64,000 nt of DNA from an uncultured Aquimarina sp. (GTDB taxonomy: Bacteria > Bacteroidota > Bacteroidia > Flavobacteriales > Flavobacteriaceae), in contig CANMSL010000005.1 of assembly GCA_947500505.1 (NCBI GenBank), forward strand, positions 248,001 through 312,000. Direction: 5' to 3'. The position numbers and the translations under genes are program-made. This document shows, one piece after another, positions 27,487 to 36,210 of the stretch; positions within the stretch are counted from its first letter, which is position 1; every line of letters begins with the position of its first letter. The notes under the pieces are model-generated. The model did not search any database. It was not told where the DNA came from and was given only the letters and a program-made list of their open reading frames with translations.

Positions 27487-27868
27487 AGTGCCTTCTTTGA
27501 AAAGTCTAGTAAATATATAGAATAAAGAATATAAACGTCCTAAAATGCCTTAATTCCTTACATTTTTATAAAAATAATAACAAAGAACTACTAGAATTGC
27601 CAGTAATACATAAAATTCGGTTAAAATGAGATCACATAATAAAGGGAGTGAGCCAACTTTCTTTTATTCCTAGATATTGGAAAAACTGACTGTCCTTGTG
27701 GTAACTACTATTGATTTAATAAATTATGCATTAGAACAATTTTAAAATCCATTTAGAGTGTTTCTAAGTAAATCATTGGATTTGTTCCAAAGTATCTTTT
27801 GTTTAAAGTTTAGTTAAACTTCTACTCAGCGATTAGATTTTAGTAATTTTATGATTAAAGTAAAATGT
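27487..27868. other. Intergenic gap, no gene seen
   Basis: About 380 AT-rich bases between divergent epsC and the DUF2461 gene. I see no conserved frame. The only structure noted is AAGTTTA-GT-TAAACTT at 27806-27821, a perfect inverted repeat near the DUF2461 promoter region. Confidence 0.5.
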
Positions 27869-28549
27869 ATGATTACGATACCTAAAGCATCTTTCGAATT
27901 TTTAAAAGATTTAAAACAGAATAATCATAGAGATTGGATGCAAGAACATAAAAAACGTTACCAATCCAGTGAAAAAGAATTGAAAAAATTTTATGCTGCA
28001 GTAGCAGAAAGACTCAATGAGAAGGACGAAATTGAAAAAACGAAGGTTTTTCGCATTAATCGAGATGTGCGTTTTAGCAAGGATAAAACACCCTACAATG
28101 TACATCGTAGTGTAAGTTTCAGTAGAGCAGGGGCACATCGTAGAGGAGGATATTATTTACGATTAGAACCGAGTAATTCGCTGATGGCAGGTGGTTTTTT
28201 CGCTCCGGAACCTAAAGACCTGTTACGTATACGTAAAGAGTTTGAGATGGATGATCAGGAAATACGTGATATACTGACGAACCCTGATTTCAATAGTTCA
28301 TTTGGCGGCTTTAACACAGAATTTCAGGTGAAAACAGCTCCCAAAGGATTCAGTAAGGATCATCCCGCGATTGATCTGATTAAGAATAAATCGTTTTTTG
28401 TTACTCACCAATTTACAGATAAGGAAGTTTTTGCTACTGACTTTTTGGATAAACTTATGTATCATTACGGATTGTTACGCCCTTATTTTGATTATATGAG
28501 TGGTGTATTAACTACTGATCTTAATGGTGTGTCGTTGATAGATACATAA
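27869..28549 (+). CDS. DUF2461 family protein
   Basis: A 226-residue conserved protein. Typical features of the family are FLKDLKQNNHRDWMQEHKKRY at the start, VFRINRDVRFSKDKTPYNVH mid-protein and GGYYLRLEPS. The start was set at the second in-frame ATG, six codons into the longest frame, because family members begin just before the FLKDL block. Function unknown. Confidence 0.88.
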   Translation: MITIPKASFEFLKDLKQNNHRDWMQEHKKRYQSSEKELKKFYAAVAERLNEKDEIEKTKVFRINRDVRFSKDKTPYNVHRSVSFSRAGAHRRGGYYLRLEPSNSLMAGGFFAPEPKDLLRIRKEFEMDDQEIRDILTNPDFNSSFGGFNTEFQVKTAPKGFSKDHPAIDLIKNKSFFVTHQFTDKEVFATDFLDKLMYHYGLLRPYFDYMSGVLTTDLNGVSLIDT

Positions 28550-28618
28550 TATAATAGTTTGTTTAAAACAACGATGCACAAGTATTTTACCACAATTTTA
28601 ACCAACAAAAAATAAAAT

Positions 28619-29608
28619 ATGAAAAGAATAGCGATTAATGGGTTTGGACGAATTGGTCGAGCCGCTCTTAAAGTGATTAATGAGCAACCAGGATTACAGG
28701 TCGTGGCAATAAACGATTTGATGTCTATAGAAAACGCACAGTATCTCTTAAAATATGATAGTGTATATGGTATTTATGATAAGGAAGTTCGTATTCACGA
28801 AGACCATTTACATGTAGATGGCCAAAAAATATTATATTTTAATCAAAGAGATCCTGAGCAATTACCTTGGAAAGAAAACAATATTGATGTTGTAATAGAA
28901 AGTACAGGTTTTTTTACCAATAGAGAGGATGCAGAAAAGCATATCAATGCTGGAGCAACTAATGTGGTTATATCGGGGCCTACAAAAAGTAAAGACACAC
29001 CAACAGTAGTTCACGGAGTGAATACAGAAGATGGAAAAACAGCTATTTTTTCTTGTGCTAGTTGTACAACCAATAATATAAGTCCTGTTGTCGAAATCCT
29101 GGGAAGAACAATAGGCATCAAAAAAGCAATTCTGAATACAATCCATGCGTATACAGCTTCACAAACTCTGGTAGATGCACCGTCTAAAAAAAATCCAAGA
29201 ATGGGTAGAGCAGGAGCTATCAACCTTACACCCACATCTACTGGTGCTGCAATAGCTACAACAAAAGCGCTACCACAGTTTGAGGGTAAGTTTGATGGAA
29301 TTGCAGTACGGACTCCGGTTCCTGTAGGTTCTGTAAGTGATGTAACTTTTATAGCAGAAAGAGATACAACTGCCGAAGAAATTAATGAGATATTACTGAC
29401 TGAAGCGAAGACAGGCCGATACCTAAAAGTTCTTGATGTGACGTATGAGCCCATCGTATCTTCTGATATCCAGATGAACCCTTTTGCCGCTACGGTGGAT
29501 GCTTCAATGACACGGGTTGTAGATGGAGATTTAGTAAAAATTATGATATGGTACGATAATGAATGGGGTTTTACCAATCAAATGATTCGCCAAATTCTGG
29601 AATTATAG
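28619..29608 (+). CDS. gap: Glyceraldehyde-3-phosphate dehydrogenase, type I
   Basis: It oxidises glyceraldehyde-3-phosphate to 1,3-bisphosphoglycerate with NAD. The 329 residues have NGFGRIGR at 7-14, Asp33 of AIND for NAD, the catalytic Cys149 in SCASCTTN (usual form SNASCTTN, so an Asn is replaced by Cys146), HAYTASQ with the catalytic His, and WYDNEWG near the end. It is alone, not in a pgk-tpi operon, and may be one of two paralogues in the genome. Confidence 0.95.
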   Translation: MKRIAINGFGRIGRAALKVINEQPGLQVVAINDLMSIENAQYLLKYDSVYGIYDKEVRIHEDHLHVDGQKILYFNQRDPEQLPWKENNIDVVIESTGFFTNREDAEKHINAGATNVVISGPTKSKDTPTVVHGVNTEDGKTAIFSCASCTTNNISPVVEILGRTIGIKKAILNTIHAYTASQTLVDAPSKKNPRMGRAGAINLTPTSTGAAIATTKALPQFEGKFDGIAVRTPVPVGSVSDVTFIAERDTTAEEINEILLTEAKTGRYLKVLDVTYEPIVSSDIQMNPFAATVDASMTRVVDGDLVKIMIWYDNEWGFTNQMIRQILEL

Positions 29609-29692
29609 AAAGTAAATAATAAAGATCAATTAAAGAAACCTCACCTTATTCTGTTTGTAGTAATGTTAACAAAAAGTGAGTTTTCCTTATCA

Positions 29693-29700
29693 TATTTTTG
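29693..29700 (+). promoter_or_regulatory. Putative Bacteroidota -7 promoter box
   Basis: TATTTTTG matches TAnnTTTG, 52 bases before the DUF5916 gene start. Confidence 0.45.
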
Positions 29701-29751
29701 GTATAAACTATTAAAACAGCAAAGTATTAAACGTAATACGAAAATTTCAGT

Positions 29752-31980
29752 ATGAGGTTTTGGATTATCATATGCTGCATCGGTTTAGCATATCAGAATT
29801 TTGCCCAATCAACGAGCTACAAAAAACAATCTTTTGTTGTAGGAACTACTACCGAAATTATAAAAATCGATGGTCAATTGGACGAAGCTATTTGGACAAA
29901 GTTAACACCTGCTAAAGATTTTGCACAATATTTTCCTAATGATTCCTTACCAGCTGTTGCACAGACCGAGATTTACATGTGTACAGATAAGAAGAATTTG
30001 TATATCGGGATTAAATGTTACGGAGCAGGAAATGATTGGTTAGTAGAGTCTTTGAGAAGGGATTACCGCGCAGGTGGTAACGATAATATAACCTTGTTAT
30101 TTGATACTTTTAATGATCAAACGAATGCTTTTTATTTTGGAATTAATCCGGAAGGTGTTTTAAGAGAAGGTACCATAAGTAACGGTGGAAATGATTTTCA
30201 GGATTTTTCTACCTCATGGGATAATAAGTGGAGAGGAAATGCAAAAAAATATGATGGTTATTATACAGCAGAATTAGAAATTCCTTTTAGTACATTTAGA
30301 TATCCAATACCTTCAAAAAAATGGGGATTTACTTGTTATAGATTTGATACACAATCTAATGAGATAAGCACGTATCCGGGAACTCCACGTAATCAGGTAG
30401 TTTTTACCTTAGCGTATCCGGCAGAGATGATCTGGGAGGAAGATCTGACTACCAAGAGTAGTGCAGTTTCTGTAATACCATTCGTCTCTTCGGGAATCAA
30501 TAAGGATTATGAAGATAACACACCAACAGATGAGATTTTTGAAATTGGTGGTGATGCCAAAATTGCATTAACTCCAGGATTAAATTTGGATCTCACTGTA
30601 AATCCTGATTTTTCTCAAGTTGAAGTCGATGAACAAATTACCAATTTGGATCGCTTTGAAATCTTTTTTCCGGAGCGACGGCAATTTTTCCTAGAGAACG
30701 CAGATCTTTTTGGACAATTTGGATTTTCTAATATAAACCCGTTTTTTTCCAGGCGTATTGGAGTTGGAGAAGATGTAGTAACTGAAGAATTAGCACAGAA
30801 TAGGATTTATGGGGGATTGCGTTTAAGCGGTAAGTTAGATCCTAAAACAAGATTAGGATTTCTGAATATGCAAACAGCGTCAAGTAAGAAGCAAGGGATA
30901 CCTGGAACTAATTTTGGAGTAGCTGTAATTCAACGCAAAATAAGGGTACGCTCTAATATTGGAATTATATCAGTAAATAAACAAACTCTCAATTTTGATG
31001 AAAATTTAGACACATTGGATGTCAACCGTTATAATAGGATGGCTGGTATTGATTATAATTACTCCACAAGGAGTAATACCTGGTTTGGCAAAAGTTTTAT
31101 TCATGCGAGCTTTTCTCCTGATACGGATATGGCTTTAGCTCAGGGAACAACCATTAATTATAACACCAGAAGGTTTGGTGCACTATGGAACCATGAATAT
31201 GTTCATGAAGATTATAATGCAGAAGTTGGTTTTGTGCCAAGAACGGATTATTTTAGAGTAAGTCCTGGTGCAGAGCTTCGGTATTATCCCCAAAATGATT
31301 TTTTAAATAATCATAGTTATGGAGCAGAAGCGGATATTTTTTGGCGGCCTGGATTTGGAAAAACTGATCATTTTTTCTCCGTTGGATGGGATGGAGAGTT
31401 AGCACAAAGGTCAAATTTCGGTTTTAATCTTAATCATAGCTACGTGTACTTATTCGATCCATTTGACCCGACAGGTACAGACTCTGAAGAATTAGCCGCT
31501 GATCAGGATTTTTCATGGATAAGTTTCACAGGAAATTATAGGAGTGACAGGAGGAAGGTATTTAGTTGGAATTTAAGTCCGTATATCGGTGAATACTTTA
31601 ATGGCTGGCGCTATGGCACGAGAGGAGGTTTTAATGTCCGATTTCAGCCTAAGGGATTCTTATCTCTCAATTATGCAATAAACATTTTTGATTTGCCACA
31701 TTTAGAAGGGACCAGAGAAACATACTTGATAAGTCCCAGAATAGATTATACGTTTTCTAAAAGTTTATTTACATCAGTTTTTGTGCAGTATAATTCGCAA
31801 AATAATAATACTAATATCAACGCCCGTATTCAATGGAGGTTTGCACCGGTATCTGACCTGATTTTGGTATATACAGATAATTATTTAACCGGAGATGTAG
31901 ATTCCATAAATAATCGTTTTGCTTTAGATGTACGAACGCGTTCTATTGTTCTAAAAATTACATACTGGTTGAATTTGTAA
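29752..31980 (+). CDS. DUF5916 outer-membrane protein with CBM9-like N-terminus
   Basis: A 742-residue exported protein with signal peptide (ending near NFAQ). Residues about 35-230 form a carbohydrate-binding family 9-like domain (IDGQLDEAIW, NLYIGIKC), and the rest is a DUF5916 region, rich in aromatic beta strands and ending KITYWLNL, typical of an outer-membrane barrel. FFPERRQFFLENADLF is the conserved block of the family. The ligand is unknown; sugar binding is suggested only by the fold. Confidence 0.9.
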   Translation: MRFWIIICCIGLAYQNFAQSTSYKKQSFVVGTTTEIIKIDGQLDEAIWTKLTPAKDFAQYFPNDSLPAVAQTEIYMCTDKKNLYIGIKCYGAGNDWLVESLRRDYRAGGNDNITLLFDTFNDQTNAFYFGINPEGVLREGTISNGGNDFQDFSTSWDNKWRGNAKKYDGYYTAELEIPFSTFRYPIPSKKWGFTCYRFDTQSNEISTYPGTPRNQVVFTLAYPAEMIWEEDLTTKSSAVSVIPFVSSGINKDYEDNTPTDEIFEIGGDAKIALTPGLNLDLTVNPDFSQVEVDEQITNLDRFEIFFPERRQFFLENADLFGQFGFSNINPFFSRRIGVGEDVVTEELAQNRIYGGLRLSGKLDPKTRLGFLNMQTASSKKQGIPGTNFGVAVIQRKIRVRSNIGIISVNKQTLNFDENLDTLDVNRYNRMAGIDYNYSTRSNTWFGKSFIHASFSPDTDMALAQGTTINYNTRRFGALWNHEYVHEDYNAEVGFVPRTDYFRVSPGAELRYYPQNDFLNNHSYGAEADIFWRPGFGKTDHFFSVGWDGELAQRSNFGFNLNHSYVYLFDPFDPTGTDSEELAADQDFSWISFTGNYRSDRRKVFSWNLSPYIGEYFNGWRYGTRGGFNVRFQPKGFLSLNYAINIFDLPHLEGTRETYLISPRIDYTFSKSLFTSVFVQYNSQNNNTNINARIQWRFAPVSDLILVYTDNYLTGDVDSINNRFALDVRTRSIVLKITYWLNL

Positions 31981-32025
31981 AAAATAAAACCTTTCAAATA
32001 TTATAATCTGAAAGGTTTTATTTTT
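31981..32025. terminator. Bidirectional terminator hairpin
   Basis: A perfect 16-bp stem, 31981-31996 with 32009-32024 (AAAACCTTTCA / TGAAAGGTTTT core), loop of 12, flanked by A and T runs. It separates the DUF5916 gene and the convergent SDR. Confidence 0.9.
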
Positions 32026-32039
32026 GAAGATTCTATTTT

Positions 32040-32789
32040 TTAAATCTGACTCAATCCACCATCTACTTCTAATTCTATTCCGTTTATATAAGAAGCATCT
32101 TCTGAAGCCAGAAATAATGCTGCTTTTGATACTTCTTCGGAGGTACCAAAACGACCCAAGGGTACTTGTTGTGCAAATCCTTTTCCCATTTCTTCTACTA
32201 CATCTTCTGGTAATCCCATTTTATCATAAATGGGTGTATCTATTGGTCCTGGTGCAATTGCATTTACTCTAATTCCTCTTGATTTTACTTCAGAAGTAAG
32301 CACTCTTTGATATGCGCGTAAGGCACCTTTAGAAGCCGAATAGATCCCCAAACCATCAAAGCCTTTTTGATGTACTACAGAATTGGTAAAAAGGATAGTT
32401 CCTCCATCGTTAAGGTATGGTAATGCTTCTTTCGTGGTGATTATAGGTCCTTTAACGTTAATATCAAATATGTGATTGTAATGTTCTTCCGTAATATCGG
32501 TAGTTGAAGAAGGAGGAGCAACCCCTGCGTTTAGAAATAAGATATCTATTTTTCCATATTTGTTGGTCGTTTCCTCAATTAAACGCTTGTTATCTGCCGC
32601 TATTGCTACGTCAGCTTTTACCGTGATGAAATCCCCTTCTAATTCTTTGGCTACCTCGTCTAATGCCTCTTGTCTCCTTCCGGACACAACAACTTTTGCA
32701 CCTTCTTTAAGATATAATTTGGCTGTGGCTAATCCAATACCACTATTGGCTCCGGTTATTACTGCTACTTTGTTCTTCAATTTATTCAT
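32040..32789 (-). CDS. SDR family oxidoreductase
   Basis: A classical 249-residue short-chain dehydrogenase: cofactor loop TGANSGIG at 12-19, NAG motif in FLNAGVAPP, catalytic Ser in FTNSVVHQ, YSASK with the Tyr/Lys pair, and APGPIDTPIY. The C-terminal YINGIELEVDGG is typical. Arg38 after beta-2 (VVSGRR) suggests NADPH. It follows tetR and has a palindromic operator directly upstream matching that of tetR, so it is probably the regulated enzyme. Confidence 0.93.
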   Translation of the reverse strand: MNKLKNKVAVITGANSGIGLATAKLYLKEGAKVVVSGRRQEALDEVAKELEGDFITVKADVAIAADNKRLIEETTNKYGKIDILFLNAGVAPPSSTTDITEEHYNHIFDINVKGPIITTKEALPYLNDGGTILFTNSVVHQKGFDGLGIYSASKGALRAYQRVLTSEVKSRGIRVNAIAPGPIDTPIYDKMGLPEDVVEEMGKGFAQQVPLGRFGTSEEVSKAALFLASEDASYINGIELEVDGGLSQI

Positions 32790-32804
32790 TATATTTAGAT
32801 TTTA

Positions 32805-32824
32805 TTTGAAACAATCGTTTCAAA
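32805..32824. promoter_or_regulatory. Putative TetR operator, SDR copy
   Basis: TTTGAAAC-AATC-GTTTCAAA is a perfect 8-bp inverted repeat, 16 bases upstream of the SDR start. The inner 18 bases match the site before tetR at 16 of 18 positions. Confidence 0.7.
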
Positions 32825-32840
32825 ATAGATTGAAAAAATT

Positions 32841-33422
32841 TTAATAAAGTACTTTTAGTACTATGTTGATTAAGTTTCTAAGCTCGTCTTCATTACTATT
32901 CAGAATTCCTGTCATCCGAAATCCTTGTATCGCGGAATATAGATATAATGCATACCGTCCTGAAGATTGATCCTCATTAAAAATCTTTTCCATTTGTCCA
33001 TTATGAACTAAATCTTCCAATATCGCTATAGTCTGCTCTTGATTTTGCTCCATAAAAGATTTTATCAAGTGCTCTTGATTTGCCATTTCGGATTTACAAT
33101 TAAATATCAGGCAACCTTTATTATCGACATCTGCTATTATTTCTTTGAGATACATTTCGAAAATTAATTTGATCGTGTCCGCGGCATTATGAGCACGTAA
33201 TGTTTCCTTTCCAATTTTATTTTGTGTAATTGACTGGTAATGAGAAAGAACTTCCATAAACATTCCTAGTTTACTACCAAAGGAGTTGTAAATGCTTGAT
33301 CTATTAAGCTCAGTGGCATCAACTAAATCCTGCATAGAAGTTCCGTTGTATCCTTTTCTATGGAATACTTCGGTTGCTTTTTGTAAGACATTGGTTCTAT
33401 CAAATGTTTCTACCTTTGGCAT
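32841..33422 (-). CDS. TetR/AcrR family transcription repressor
   Basis: A 193-residue regulator with the N-terminal HTH (KATEVFHRKGYNGTSMQDLV near 15-34, then ELNRSSIYNSFGSKLGMF) and an all-helical ligand-binding domain with a TetR_C-like end. It lies 51 bases upstream of the SDR gene on the same strand and carries a near-identical operator at its own promoter, so it probably represses both until a small molecule is bound. Confidence 0.93.
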   Translation of the reverse strand: MPKVETFDRTNVLQKATEVFHRKGYNGTSMQDLVDATELNRSSIYNSFGSKLGMFMEVLSHYQSITQNKIGKETLRAHNAADTIKLIFEMYLKEIIADVDNKGCLIFNCKSEMANQEHLIKSFMEQNQEQTIAILEDLVHNGQMEKIFNEDQSSGRYALYLYSAIQGFRMTGILNSNEDELRNLINIVLKVLY

Positions 33423-33426
33423 ATTA

Positions 33427-33444
33427 TTGAAATGATCGTTTCAA
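33427..33444. promoter_or_regulatory. Putative TetR operator, tetR copy
   Basis: TTGAAATGATCGTTTCAA, with TTGAAA and TTTCAA inverted around six bases, directly upstream of the tetR start and overlapping a TAATTTTG box at 33442-33449. Confidence 0.7.
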
Positions 33445-33449
33445 AATTA
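33442..33449 (-). promoter_or_regulatory. Putative -7 box of tetR
   Basis: The minus strand reads TAATTTTG, overlapping the operator half-site, 20 bases from the start codon. Confidence 0.45.
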
Positions 33450-33497
33450 ATCAAAAACTAAAACTCTCAGTGTTATCAAAATCATAAAATTAAAAAT

Positions 33498-34025
33498 TTA
33501 CTCTAGTATTAGTTTCATTATAAGGTCAGTTTGCTCATCAGACCCAAGCATAAACGAGTGACTGTCAAATACTTTAAAGCCGTTTCGATTATAAAACTTT
33601 ATTGCTTCAACATTTTGACTCCAAACACCTAACCATATAAAATCCAGCTTTTTATCTTTAGCTTCTTGAAAGGATTTGTCCAGGAGAAATTGACCTATTC
33701 TTTTTCCTTGATACTCTCTTACTATGTAAATCCTTTCAATTTCTAACCCGTTTCCCCTGACGGTTTCCGTTTGTGCTTCTTTAGTGTTAAGTTTTAGATA
33801 GCCAACAATTTCCTGATTCAATTTGGCAAAAAAGTATTCTGAATCTGGATGTTCAAGTTCTCTGGTTATTTGTTTCAGTGTAAATTTTTCATTCAAATAA
33901 CATTGAATATTCTCTTCTGTATTATGCGGAGGGCCGAAAGCATCATAGAATGTTTGCCGACCTATCTTAAGAAGTTTATGGACATCTTCTGGAAAAACTT
34001 TTAAAATTCGTAATTCGTGAGACAT
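33498..34025 (-). CDS. GNAT family N-acetyltransferase
   Basis: A 175-residue acetyl-CoA-dependent acetyltransferase. The acetyl-CoA loop is REYQGKRIGQFLL near 117-130, preceded by IERIYIV, and NRNGFKVF marks the last strand. The substrate is unknown. It is 15 bases downstream of the NlpC/P60 gene on the same strand. Confidence 0.9.
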   Translation of the reverse strand: MSHELRILKVFPEDVHKLLKIGRQTFYDAFGPPHNTEENIQCYLNEKFTLKQITRELEHPDSEYFFAKLNQEIVGYLKLNTKEAQTETVRGNGLEIERIYIVREYQGKRIGQFLLDKSFQEAKDKKLDFIWLGVWSQNVEAIKFYNRNGFKVFDSHSFMLGSDEQTDLIMKLILE

Positions 34026-34040
34026 CGTGATTCCATTTTT

Positions 34041-34790
34041 TCAAATTATACGTTTAATAACTCTCAATTTATGAGTATAAAGGCGCTGTTCAGCATTAAA
34101 AATACCTGTATGATCTATACGGTCCACACGCACTTTGCCGTGCGCGTGGATAATATAGTTATCTTTCATTATTATACCAACGTGGGTGATTGCTCCTTCA
34201 TCATTATCAAAAAATGCCAGGTCACCAGGTTCACTTTCTTCAATAAAACTTAAAGGCTCTCCCTGAGTTGCTTGCAAAGAAGCATCCCGAAGTAATTTAT
34301 AACCATTTAGTTTATATACTATTTGGGTAAAACCGCTACAATCAATACCGAAATTTGTCTTTCCGCCCCATAAATATGGAGCATTCAGATACATATATGC
34401 AGTTTCTATTAATTTTTCTTTTGGTTGCTTTTCAGTAATTCTATGACCATCATACTGATGTTTCAAAAAATCTAAAGCTCCCAGTGATGATCCTAAAACA
34501 ATTGGTGTCAGTTGGTCATTTTCACAACTTATATACTCTATTAAATCAGCCGTAACGTCAAATGGTTTTGCATCAAAATCTTTATAGTTTTCTTCAGTAA
34601 TTTCCAGATATTGTTTGTTGTCGATCCAACCTTCATATGTGTCAAAAGCCAAACGTATTCGACTCCATTTTTTTCGTTTTTCTAAAATTTTAAAATGTTC
34701 ACCGTATAAAACTTGTGAAACCATTTCGCTGGGATCACTAGGTTCTGAACGTAAAGGAACAATACTAAGATTGCAGATACCGTATAGCAT
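34041..34790 (-). CDS. NlpC/P60 family peptidoglycan hydrolase
   Basis: This 249-residue protein has N-terminal SH3-like domains (about 10-70, RSEPSDPSEMVSQVLYGE) and a C40 endopeptidase domain at 125-245. The catalytic triad is Cys151 in GIDCSGF, His203 in ITHVGI and His215 in YIIHA. It cuts within stem peptides of peptidoglycan. No signal peptide is visible, as in the YkfC-like cytosolic forms acting on recycled peptides; export by another route cannot be excluded. Confidence 0.92.
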   Translation of the reverse strand: MLYGICNLSIVPLRSEPSDPSEMVSQVLYGEHFKILEKRKKWSRIRLAFDTYEGWIDNKQYLEITEENYKDFDAKPFDVTADLIEYISCENDQLTPIVLGSSLGALDFLKHQYDGHRITEKQPKEKLIETAYMYLNAPYLWGGKTNFGIDCSGFTQIVYKLNGYKLLRDASLQATQGEPLSFIEESEPGDLAFFDNDEGAITHVGIIMKDNYIIHAHGKVRVDRIDHTGIFNAEQRLYTHKLRVIKRII

Positions 34791-34848
34791 GAATCTATAT
34801 AGAGCTAGATATTAAACATTAAAGAATCCAAATAACAATTGAAATAAG

Positions 34849-36027
34849 TTATACTCGTTCAATCACCATTGCAGAGGCACCACCACCACCGTTACAAATA
34901 GCTGCAGCTCCGACTTTAGCATTATTTTGTTCTAAAACGTTCATTAAAGTTATCAGGATACGAACACCAGAACATCCCAATGGGTGTCCCAGAGATACGG
35001 CACCTCCATTAACATTGGTATTGGAATCATTGAGTCCAAGTATTTTCATATTAGCCAATCCCACTACCGAAAAGGCCTCATTAAATTCGAAGAAGTCTAC
35101 ATCATCTAATGTAATTCCTGCTTTTTCTATTGCTTTTGGTAACGCTTTCGCCGGTGCCGTAGTGAACCATTTTGGCTCTTGAGCTGCGTCTGCATAACTT
35201 TTGATTTTTACCAGAGGTTTTAATCCAAGTTCGGTAGCTTTCTCGGTGCTCATTACTACTACAGCTCCTGCACCGTCATTTATTGTAGAGGCATTTGCAG
35301 CGGTAACAGTTCCATCCTTTGTAAATGCAGGACGTAAAGCAGGAATCTTTTCTATTTTTACATTTTTATATTCTTCATCTTCTGTAATCATTATTGGTTC
35401 TCCGCGACGTTGTGGTACGGGTACTGGAACTACTTCATTATCAAATTTACCTTCTGACCAGGCCTTTGCAGATCGCTCATATGATTGAATTGCAAAAGCA
35501 TCTTGATCTTCTCTGCTAAAATTATGTTCGGTAGCACAAAGATCTGCACAAACTCCCATAGCATTTTGATCATAAACGTCTACCAGACCATCACGTTGCA
35601 TACCATCTTCTAGGGTTTGCGGTCCAAATTTATGTCCAGCCCTAAGTCTTACATAATGAGGGATTAAACTCATATTTTCCATTCCACCAGCAACCACGAT
35701 ATCGGCATCTCCCAGTGCAATTGCTTGTACTGCATGCATTACAGCTTTCATTCCACTTGCACATACTTTATTAACAGTGGTACAGGGTACAGAATCATTT
35801 AAGCCAGCTCCCAAAGCGGCTTGTCTAGCAGGAGCTTGTCCGTTTCCTGCTTGTACCACGTTCCCCATAAAAACCTCCTGAACCAATGAAGGATCTAAAT
35901 TAATTTTATCTAAGGCACCTTTGATCGCTATAGATCCCAATTGGGTTGCCGGAACCGTAGATAAACTTCCTAAGAAACTACCGATTGGTGTACGTGCTGC
36001 TGATACTATTACAACTTCTTTGCTCAT
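34849..36027 (-). CDS. Acetyl-CoA C-acetyltransferase (thiolase)
   Basis: A 392-residue thiolase that condenses or cleaves acetyl-CoA/acetoacetyl-CoA. Nucleophile Cys89 is in NKVCASGMK, with NEAFSV, GGAVSLGHPLGCSG (catalytic His) and CNGGGGAS (second catalytic Cys) in order. The length is exactly that of biosynthetic thiolases. It is single, not beside fadB or other beta-oxidation genes. Confidence 0.95.
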   Translation of the reverse strand: MSKEVVIVSAARTPIGSFLGSLSTVPATQLGSIAIKGALDKINLDPSLVQEVFMGNVVQAGNGQAPARQAALGAGLNDSVPCTTVNKVCASGMKAVMHAVQAIALGDADIVVAGGMENMSLIPHYVRLRAGHKFGPQTLEDGMQRDGLVDVYDQNAMGVCADLCATEHNFSREDQDAFAIQSYERSAKAWSEGKFDNEVVPVPVPQRRGEPIMITEDEEYKNVKIEKIPALRPAFTKDGTVTAANASTINDGAGAVVVMSTEKATELGLKPLVKIKSYADAAQEPKWFTTAPAKALPKAIEKAGITLDDVDFFEFNEAFSVVGLANMKILGLNDSNTNVNGGAVSLGHPLGCSGVRILITLMNVLEQNNAKVGAAAICNGGGGASAMVIERV

Positions 36028-36179
36028 TATATTTTATTTACTATATGTGTATTTGTTATTTTGCGAATTTAAGGATTTTTTAGAGGATAAACATAGCTAA
36101 GTTATTCATAGGATTTATAAACCTATAATTAGAACAGGCTACTATTTTTACACCTTCATTTTAGTGACTTATTTTTTAG

Positions 36180-36187
36180 TACTTTTG
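36180..36187 (+). promoter_or_regulatory. Putative Bacteroidota -7 promoter box
   Basis: TACTTTTG matches TAnnTTTG, 23 bases before the GTG of the 7TM-HD gene. Confidence 0.45.
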
Positions 36188-36210
36188 AGTAACTTATTTT
36201 TATTATCCTT

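Noticed and set aside
29011..29577. 188-codon minus-strand frame
   Set aside because: Antisense to gap, which is intact.
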